A program made the position numbers and the translations under genes. A DNA stretch of 64,000 nucleotides. Source: Kuschelorhynchus macadamiae. Its lineage: Eukaryota; Arthropoda; Insecta; Coleoptera; Curculionidae. Location: contig JAUTXW010005212.1 in assembly GCA_030620095.1 (NCBI GenBank), forward strand, positions 398,001 through 462,000. Direction: 5' to 3'. A model generated the notes under the pieces. That model had not been told where the DNA came from. It was given only the letters and a program-made list of their open reading frames with translations, and made no database searches. Positions 56,796 through 64,000 of this stretch are shown here, in pieces. Each line of letters opens with the position of its first letter. Position 1 is the first letter of the stretch.

Positions 56796-58920
56796 ATGGC
56801 GCCGTCATCGGGTTCGTCAGATTCAGATGATGACTCTGCAAAAAAAATGTAACTTGCAAAAAGTGCAATCGAGTAGTCCAGGATAACGAAACATCTATTT
56901 TCTGTGAAGGGGAGTGCCGTTCATGGTATCATTCGGCATGCGTCAATATGTCGAAAGAACAAATAAGTCAAATAGATACTCTTAAAGATACTATAATGTG
57001 GATGTGTAAGTACTGCTGCGGGATACTCAAGGACCTATGGAAGATACGATACAATACCAAAGATTTGCAAGAGAAACTAAACAAGATAGAAAAAATTGAT
57101 TATCTTAACCAATACAACTCTGTTTCAAGCACTGTTTCCACATATACAGATATAAGCCATATATTTCCAAAAGGTTAAATACTCAATTACAGGAAATTAA
57201 AAACTAACTGTTGATACAACAATACTAAATACTAAACAAATTACCTCGAGAAAAAATTGCATCTTAGTAATTAAAAACCCATAGAAATCTAAAACAAATA
57301 TAAAAGAAAAAAAAAATTATTATTGTAATTGCGAATAGTTCATTTTTTTTCGGAGTTTTAAAGAACTTTTATTTATTTATTCAGATAGGAAATCCTAATA
57401 CAAAGTATTAAAAATAAAAATTGTTCAATAAATCTCTCACTAATACTATTTGGTATGGTTAACAATAAAGTACATTTCATAATTACAACAAAAAAAAAAC
57501 AAAATCACATTTAAAATTTTAGACATAGTCAACCATTCAAATTATTAATATTCTGTGCGGTAAGTTTTATTGGAGGTACAGACTTAACTTGGAGAATTCA
57601 GTTTAATTCATGTACATACTGTATACGTAATCTTATGGTACTATTCTTATATCTAAAATTACAATATGTACCTAAATGCAAGAAGCATCTGTATGTGCGT
57701 AAGTACTCAAATGTGTATTAGTTTCAACTTAGTGATATAGATATTACCTAGAAAACAAAAAAGAGAAAAGAAAAAAGACAAAGACAGAACAATATAAGTT
57801 ATTTACGTGAGATAAAGTGTTAAGGATACAAAATAATAACCAAATTTGTTTAATTTATAATAATTATTTCCTTAGCTAACCAAAAATTCTTTCAAATTGT
57901 AAATAGTTTTCAAATATATACTTTGCGCATTTTATTATAAATTGTTTTTTGTTACTGATGTTTTTGATATCACAGGGTAGCAAATTATAAACTTTTGGAC
58001 CAATATAGTTTAAATATCTTAGATTAAGATTGTTATGACTATTTGGTATCTGTAGATTTCTATTTTCTCTAGCTCGTGTTGCATAGTTATGATCTATGCA
58101 ACTCGTAAAATATGCTTTCGAAAAATACAAAAAAACCTGAAACTAAGGAACAGTATGTTTCCCACGCTAAAACCCTAATTGTAAAACAAAAAAAAAACAG
58201 TCCAAGGACATAAGCTTAAAAGACATAAAAAATCGCATTAATCCAACTCAGGCTGGAATACCTATTAAATATTTTAAACAGGTACGGGAACTGCAATAAT
58301 AAAAAGCGACACTCCAAATAACATAGAAAAACTGATGGATTATATTAAACCAGTCTTGCAATCAGATTATGACATGACTATTAAGGAACAATATAGTCGA
58401 CGCTTAAGAATTACTGGCCTTTCGAAAAAAATATACAGATGGACAGAATCTCCTGGAAGAGCTTAAAGTTCTTAACCATAGGGTCATTAATGACGATGAC
58501 TCAATTAAAATTATATAGACAACCCAGTCAAAAAAGACTAATAAATGGACCATTCATGTGGAAACATCGGGACAAACATTTAAAAAGCTTCTTAATACAA
58601 GATTAGATATAGGATGGAATCACTGTACCATATTGGAGGATCTCAGAATAGTGAAGTGTTTTAACTGTGGTGCTCTGGGTCATAGGCAGAGTGAATGTAA
58701 AAAGTCAAAGCAGTGCTCATACTGTGCGGGTTCACATGATAGACTACAATGTGACAAGCGGGTTAAAAAGTGTGTCAATTGTTTACACATACATACTGTA
58801 TATAACTCAGAACATAAATATGATCACGACAGTGAAAACGAGATGGAATGTCCTGTACCTGCAAAAAAATACCGCCTGGCTAGGGAGAGAATTAACTACA
58901 ATGCTCCATCCCCCTCTTAG
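56796..58920 (+). pseudogene. LINE D ORF1: PHD finger, gag-like domain and zinc knuckles (interrupted)
   Basis: The ATG at 56796 gives MAPSSGSSDSDDDSAKK. A one-base shift in the A-run then leads to a complete PHD finger: VTCKKCNRVV, FCEGECRSWYHSACV and WMCKYC (Cys4-His-Cys3 spacing). A short helix follows, then the antisense insertion. After 58141 the gag-like region continues (LKDIKNRINPTQAGIPIKYF, NGTAIIKSDTPNNIEKLMDY). It then ends, in the frame 58558-58920, with a CCHC zinc knuckle CFNCGALGHRQSEC and a degenerate second one starting CSYC. Knuckle proteins of this kind package element RNA. The frame is broken at least four times. Confidence 0.75.
57367..58140 (-). mobile_element. Antisense LINE 3' fragment nested in LINE D ORF1
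   Basis: The minus-strand frame at 58130-57876 reads YFTSCIDHNYATRARENRNL, then LNYIGPKVYNLLPCDIKNIS and KQFIIKCAKYIFENYL, the C-terminal end of a LINE ORF2. It is followed on that strand by a 3' UTR and the tail AATAAATAAATAAAAG, which on the plus strand is TTTATTTATTTATT at about 57370. It is a 5'-truncated copy and younger than LINE D. Confidence 0.75.
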
Positions 58921-58952
58921 GTAAGAATAAATTTTTAAAAAAAATCTAACTT

Positions 58953-61832
58953 ATGGATTTATCGTTAGATATTGTTTTTGATGATATTGTAAAAAATCAA
59001 AAAGACCCTAGTATAGTTGAACCAATAAGTATTAAGCAGATAGATATAGAAAATAAAATTGTTAGTATATTGCACCTAAATATAAGAAGCATAAAACAAA
59101 ATTTTGATGATCTATTAACATTTCTAGAAACATATGATCTTAAATTCTTTGATATAATTATTCTTGGAGAATCCTGGAAAGTTGAGAATCCTGATTTTTT
59201 TAATATTGACTGACTATTTAACTTATTACAATTTTGGGAATTTCAAAAAATAAAAATGATGGAATTTTTGTATATATTAAGATGGATATTAAGGCGAACA
59301 GTAATGAAATAAAACTTATAAACTCAGGATTGTCAATGAGCAAAATATCATTTACTATTAACAATGTAAATTATTCAATCAGTGCACTTTACGGACCTCC
59401 CTCATCGGATGTAAATCTGTTTTTTGATGACCTTAATATTTATTTTTTAAATCATTTAAATGACCATATAGATATATTTATTGGCAACATTAACATAAAT
59501 TTACAAGAGAATTCAAAGATATCAACAGAGTATAATGCCCTTTTGAATCAACATGGTTTTTGTCCATATATAACTAAAACAACTAGAGAAACTAACAACA
59601 CACATACGCATAGATCACAATTTTATAAGACGAAAACTAAAGAGCACTTTCTTAAATTATCAATCTTATATTATACACACAGATATAACAGATCACTACC
59701 CTATAATGTTGAACATCAATAATACATCTACTCATACAGAACGGAAACTTACACAATATTACAATGTAACCACCATAAACTATACTAAATAGAATAATTT
59801 GTTAAGTTTGGAAAATTGGAATACCCTATTTAATGATGATAACCCCGAGTCAGTCATTTTATTGATACGTTTCTTAAATATCTTAATCAGTCCAGAACTA
59901 CTGAAACTTACAATTATGAATATAGAAAATTAAAACCTTGGATTAGTGTTGGAATACTTAATTCATTTAAACACAGGGATACACTTAAAAAACAATTAGT
60001 AAAGAACCACATTAAAGAACTTGAAGATCAATATAAGATATAGAAATAAACTTAAAAAAATAATAAATCAAACTAAAAATGCTTTCTATAAAAATAAAAT
60101 TTCTAATAGTTTTAATAACACAAGGAAAATATATCAAATTATCAGGGAGGCTACCAATGAAAAAACTACAAAAAGTACATGTAAAATCGAAATAATAGAT
60201 GATAATGGTGATCTTTTGTTAAATGATAGGGACCTTGCTGATTATTGCAATGACTTTTTCATTAACATCGGAGAAAAAATGTCGAAAAAAATTACTAGAC
60301 CTTATAATCCTTACAAAGTTAACTTCAGTAATGACAAATCGATATTTCTCAGACCAGTAGATGAGAATGAACTTATTAAACATATCAATTCTTTAAAAAA
60401 ACTCAGAGGCTCCGGGTATTGATCTCTGCAATAATAATAAAAACAACACACAAACACATACTTAAACCCCTCGCATTTATTTTTAATCTTATTTATAAAA
60501 AGGGAATAATACCAACTTTAAAACCTCTATAGTCACACCTATTTATAAATCAGGTAATGCAAAAGAAATTACAAATTATCGCCCTATAAGTCTAATTAAC
60601 AATTTTAGCAAAATTTTAGAAAAAAACATTAATTGCTAAATTTTTTAAATTCAACATAATATCTTCAAAACAGTTTGGATTTATGGAGGGCATTGGAACA
60701 TCAGATGCAATTAACTACCTGGTGTCAGAGGTTACAAATAAAATTAATGACAATAAAAGGACTATTGCCATCTTCCTTGACCTTGTAAAAGCATTTGACA
60801 CGGTCCCACATAATGCCCTTTTAAATACACTTTCGAGCTATGGTATTCGTGGCACTGTGTTTAAAGTATTTCAATCTTATCTAACAGACAGCAGGCACTA
60901 AGAATTAATGATGCTGTCAGTAAAACAAATATTGTAAAGATGGGTATTCCACATTAAGTTTTGTCCCTTTCTGTTTGTTACATTTATCAACCCTCTACTT
61001 AAGGAAATCAATATAGAAGGAACAATACTGTCATACGCCGATGACACGGCGCTAATTGTCGCAGGTAATTCATGGAATGAGGCTAGACATAGTGCTGAGA
61101 TCACAATTAAAATTGTTAGGAAGTGGTTTGATTCGTTTTTCCTTTCACTCAATCTTAAAAAAACTAATTACATTGCTTTTTCACTTACTAATAAAAATAG
61201 GCCTACATTTGATTCTATGAAAATTGTAAGCGACTCGAACGAACATAACATAAATGAAGTAGAAAATATTTGGGTATTATTATAGATCGACATTTGAAAT
61301 GGAATAAACAACTAGAAAAAGTTGTAAGTGGGATTAAGGGATTGATTTATAAATTTTATTTACTTAGGGATTTTTTAAATAGCTGTTTACAAGGCACTGA
61401 TTGAATCTATTATTTATGGGATCTTGGTATATTTGACTAATCTTGCTTCATTAAGTATTGCTCAAAACTATATTTTAAAGATAATTTTTAAAAAACCAAG
61501 ACTTTACCACACATCGCTGCTCTACTCTGCAAATATCCTTGATTTGCGAAGTCTGTATATTTTATCTATTTGTAAGTTTATGTGTAAAAAGAGTAATCAA
61601 GTACAAATATCTCATAAGTATGAAACAAGACTGAATTATTTGGACAAACTAAAACTACCTTCGTGTAATAATACACAGTACTTAAAATCAATTTTGTACT
61701 TAGGGCCAAAAATATTTTAACTGTCTTCCTTTGAGCATTAGTGAGTTGAATGTCAAGGGTAAACAATTCAATACTAAATGTGCTGCATTTATATATGCAA
61801 ATTACAATAATTATTTTGCTAAATTATTTTGA
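58953..61832 (+). pseudogene. LINE D ORF2: endonuclease and reverse transcriptase, multiply broken
   Basis: ATG at 58953. Endonuclease segments: ILHLNIRSIKQNFDDLLTFL, IILGESWKVENPD (family 'LTETW'), YSISALYGPPSSDVNLFFDD, IFIGNININL (family 'GDFNIN', with Asn for the catalytic Asp). Linker: FYKNKISNSFNNTRKIYQII. Polymerase: SVTPIYKSGNAKEITNYRPI, then FLDLVKAFDTVPHNALLNTL and, across a frame change, YADDTALIVAGNSWNEARHS. The C-terminal region includes HTSLLYSANILDLRSLYILS and, after a shift, FNCLPLSISELNVKGKQF to TGA at 61830. The template-binding box is corrupted (stop after MGIPH). Dead copy. Confidence 0.8.
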
Positions 61833-62266
61833 GTTTTATATATATTTTGTATAATGGGACATTTTGTTGGTGCTGTGATGTTTATCTGAAAGAGATTTGT
61901 TTTGTGAGGTGGAGGAAAGACTAGCTATTTTAATGTTAATTACTATATTTGTTTAGATGTTTCATTTTTGATTAGTTTTAGTACAGTATTTAAATAGTTG
62001 TTATTTTGTGGATTGATTGTTGGCTGTCACATAGTGAAAAATAAGAACCCTTGTTGCCTAGTTATTAAGTAAATCAATTGTTACAGATATGTGTGTATAT
62101 GTTAATTTTCTAAATGCTTTTTGTTTTTTTAGCATATATGGGTATTTATTACCTAGTTGCTACTATTAGAATAGATTATTTATTATTAATATTTAGTACT
62201 GATCTTGTACATTTTTTGTTGTTGATTTTGAAATAAATTGAAATTGAAAATTGAAAAATAAAATAA

Positions 62267-63632
62267 TTGCTGTGATTAAACCATCGCAAACACAAACTGT
62301 TACTATTTTAGAAATAAGCTGTCATTTGGCTAAGAGTGATTGGAGCAATTTCCGAACAGACTGGGTAACTGTTAGTGATGCAGTTATTAGCGACTGGCAG
62401 AGTAATCTGCTCATCAAGGCATTTGTAATTTATCACCCTGGAAAAGAACAGTGAAAGCACAGGCTTTAAAAGTTTTTGTTTTAAAAATGGAACTAATTTT
62501 TTACTTAGGCATATAACAGCTTATATATTATATTAGGAATATAATATATGGGTTTTAATATATTGTTGACATTACCAACTACCGTTAATTATAAGTTTTA
62601 TGGCAAAAATTTAAAATGTGATTTTTGTGTTTGTCAGCGTTTTATTTGTCTTTTGTTACATGTATAGTTTTACTTTCTCTGACTGATTTGACATGGTAGG
62701 GCTTTGCTAGGATCTTTTGCTGAGTAATATACAGATTGTCCAGACAGACATCACAGCTCCTTAAGTTTTCACTGTATTTTTTTTATGGAATGGAAAAATA
62801 TATCTGATACTAGTTAGGACATGTGGTATACATTTTAGAAATTAGTTAGGGCAGGTATTTTGAACAACTTAAGACGAGTATCTGAAGCTAAAGAGGGCAC
62901 TTACTAGTTATAGTAGAGTAGGAAAATTTTTAATGCTAAATATTTTAGATTCACCTGTTTCAAATTAAATTTAAATGAACCTAAAATAAAATAATATATT
63001 CGCGTCATTTGCGAAAAGAGAGGAAAAATAACGCGAAATCAGAATTGCATGTTAATGGCTGTGATTAAAAAATCAGAATCACAGTTAAACCCATCATTTA
63101 AAAATCACATTTTAACTCAACTCAGCATACTATTAAATATTCTGAATTTTGGCTTTAAGTTTGGGTGCATCCTGTAATATTAGGACATTTGGTCAATGAT
63201 TCTATATAATTTTATGAAGAGTACTTACATTAAGGTAATAATTTGAAAATGTTTTAAATTTACTGTTTATTGTAAACTTTATGTTTTTAACCACAATACT
63301 CTGAACAATAAAACACTGGTAAAAAAATTAAATTTTTTTCGTGCCCATTTTTCAGGTATACCCTGTGTAGCTAGAACTTTGGCGCAATGATAAAAAAGTA
63401 TTTATTTGACATGTGCTATAACATATCAATCATTTTCCGTTCAGGGCCAAAATACATTAAAAGCCATGTCTTTTATTTTAATCTTAGATTCAACTTATTA
63501 ACTTGTGTATCAATTAACATTTTATAGATTTAATTTATATTAATACATGCATTTTTTGAAGTAATGGTTATGTAATAATGTAAGTGGTACAACCTGGCAT
63601 CAACTATTTCTATCTGGATTTTTTTGTTACAG
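62267..63632. other. Rest of RpS15A intron 2
   Basis: AT-rich. A 67-codon frame at 62251-62454 straddles the LINE tail and matches nothing I know. No snoRNA boxes of the kind often found in ribosomal protein introns could be identified by eye. Confidence 0.4.
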
Positions 63633-63726
63633 ATATGTAGTATTGACGACTAGTGGAGGTATCATGGATCACGAAGAAGCTAGGAGAAAACATCTTGGAG
63701 GAAAAATTTTAGGATTCTTCTTCTAA
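63633..63726 (+). CDS. RpS15A: 40S ribosomal protein S15a (uS8), coding exon 2
   Basis: The acceptor TTTTTTTGTTACAG precedes A, which completes Gly100. The exon then encodes YVVLTTSGGIMDHEEARRKH and LGGKILGFFF with TAA at 63724-63726, the invariant C-terminus of eukaryotic uS8. Joined to 54830-55128 it gives 393 bases and 130 residues, the canonical length. The exon is 8504 bases from the previous one. Confidence 0.97.
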
Positions 63727-63739
63727 TGTATATTTTTAA

Positions 63740-63745
63740 AATAAA
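63740..63745 (+). terminator. RpS15A: AATAAA poly(A) signal of RpS15A
   Basis: AATAAA begins 14 bases after the stop codon, giving the very short 3' UTR typical of insect ribosomal protein mRNAs; a T-rich stretch (ATTTTTTATTG) follows within 25 bases. Confidence 0.75.
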
Positions 63746-63760
63746 ATATTTAAATAAGAT

Positions 63761-64000
63761 TATTTTTTATTGTTCCTCTATTATAAAATAAATCAAGTAA
63801 AAAAAGTTTTTCTATAATAACTTTATTTATTAATAATATTAATACAATCATAAAGCGTAGTTAGCAGACAAAACCACTAAAAAAGTATATATACAACAGC
63901 TTCCCAATAAAAATTTGTTAATTCCATTTGTTTTTAAAACAATTATTCAGATTATTTTTTAATTTATTATTGTGGTTAAGAACATAATGTTTCTAGTAAT
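63761..64000. other. Downstream flank of RpS15A
   Basis: AT-rich, no feature supported. TTTATTTATTAATAATATT near 63823 could be the antisense poly(A) region of a convergent gene beyond the window, but nothing else supports this. Confidence 0.3.

Larger units (their letters stand above)
56700..62266 (+). mobile_element. LINE D: degenerate non-LTR retrotransposon with PHD, zinc knuckles, EN and RT
   Basis: A full-length-type layout in RpS15A intron 2: ORF1 from ATG 56796 to 58920, ORF2 58953-61832, 3' UTR, and a tail of TTGAAA-like repeats ending near 62266. An antisense LINE 3' fragment has inserted in ORF1 (57367-58140). Many frame changes show it is older than LINEs A and B. The ORF1 gag-like region with CCHC knuckles and the ORF2 wording (FLDLVKAFDTVPH, YADDTALI) place it in the I/Jockey/CR1 group; the clade is not resolved. 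Confidence 0.8.

Noticed and set aside
62251..62454. 67-codon frame after LINE D
   Set aside because: It begins inside the LINE tail; no domain and no splicing signals to RpS15A.
63800..64000. 3' end of a convergent gene
   Set aside because: Only AT-rich poly(A)-like words; no coding sequence visible within the window.

Overview
The window looks like arthropod, most likely insect, nuclear DNA. It is AT-rich and packed with decayed transposable elements, and it carries intron-split housekeeping genes. I can support two complete protein-coding genes and the end of a third. (1) The last exon of an unidentified gene runs off the left edge (3-332, +). (2) The gene for malectin, the ER-resident N-glycan-binding protein, lies on the minus strand in three coding exons (46956-46676, 29462-29263, 22676-22321). 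They splice in phase to 278 residues with a signal peptide and a C-terminal membrane anchor. (3) The gene for 40S ribosomal protein S15a (uS8) lies on the plus strand, with a probable 5' UTR exon at 54479-54525 and coding exons 54830-55128 and 63633-63726. They splice to 130 residues. Malectin and RpS15A are divergent, with about 7.5 kb between them.

Everything else that can be recognised is mobile DNA. 1-22 kb, intergenic: a hAT element with 8-bp target duplications (2468-5361) hosting a smaller inverted-repeat element (3089-3336); a LINE relic (6.0-7.8 kb); a non-autonomous hAT (7991-8806); a hAT transposase relic (10.1-11.0 kb); a long hairpin element (11043-11239); a hAT deletion derivative (15596-16892); and a 3.1-kb structure with 461-bp inverted arms around a 266-bp tandem duplication (18895-21972).

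22-47 kb, malectin introns: intron 2 (6.6 kb) holds a tRNA-derived SINE and transposase and reverse-transcriptase scraps. Intron 1 (17.2 kb) holds a nearly complete LINE (30.0-34.2 kb). It also holds a Tc1/mariner-type element with roughly 480-500-bp terminal inverted repeats (34918-42060), whose transposase is split by a second, well-preserved CR1-like LINE (about 36.6-40.9 kb). Further LINE relics and small inverted-repeat elements follow.

47-54.4 kb, intergenic: a 338-bp hAT-like element with a target duplication, a 5'-truncated LINE, a palindrome-rich stretch, and an unusually GC-rich repeat present as one inverted and two tandem copies (51.1-53.9 kb). 54.4-64 kb: RpS15A, whose 8.5-kb second intron contains a LINE 3' end and a degenerate LINE with PHD finger, zinc knuckles, endonuclease and reverse transcriptase, itself split by an antisense LINE fragment.

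I found no evidence of a novel multi-gene system. The most notable items are the three different LINEs whose first reading frame starts with a PHD-like zinc finger (one with an esterase-like block), the long-TIR mariner/LINE nest, the large inverted repeat with its tandem duplication, and the unidentified GC-rich repeat. All identifications come from reading the sequence; no database search was possible.
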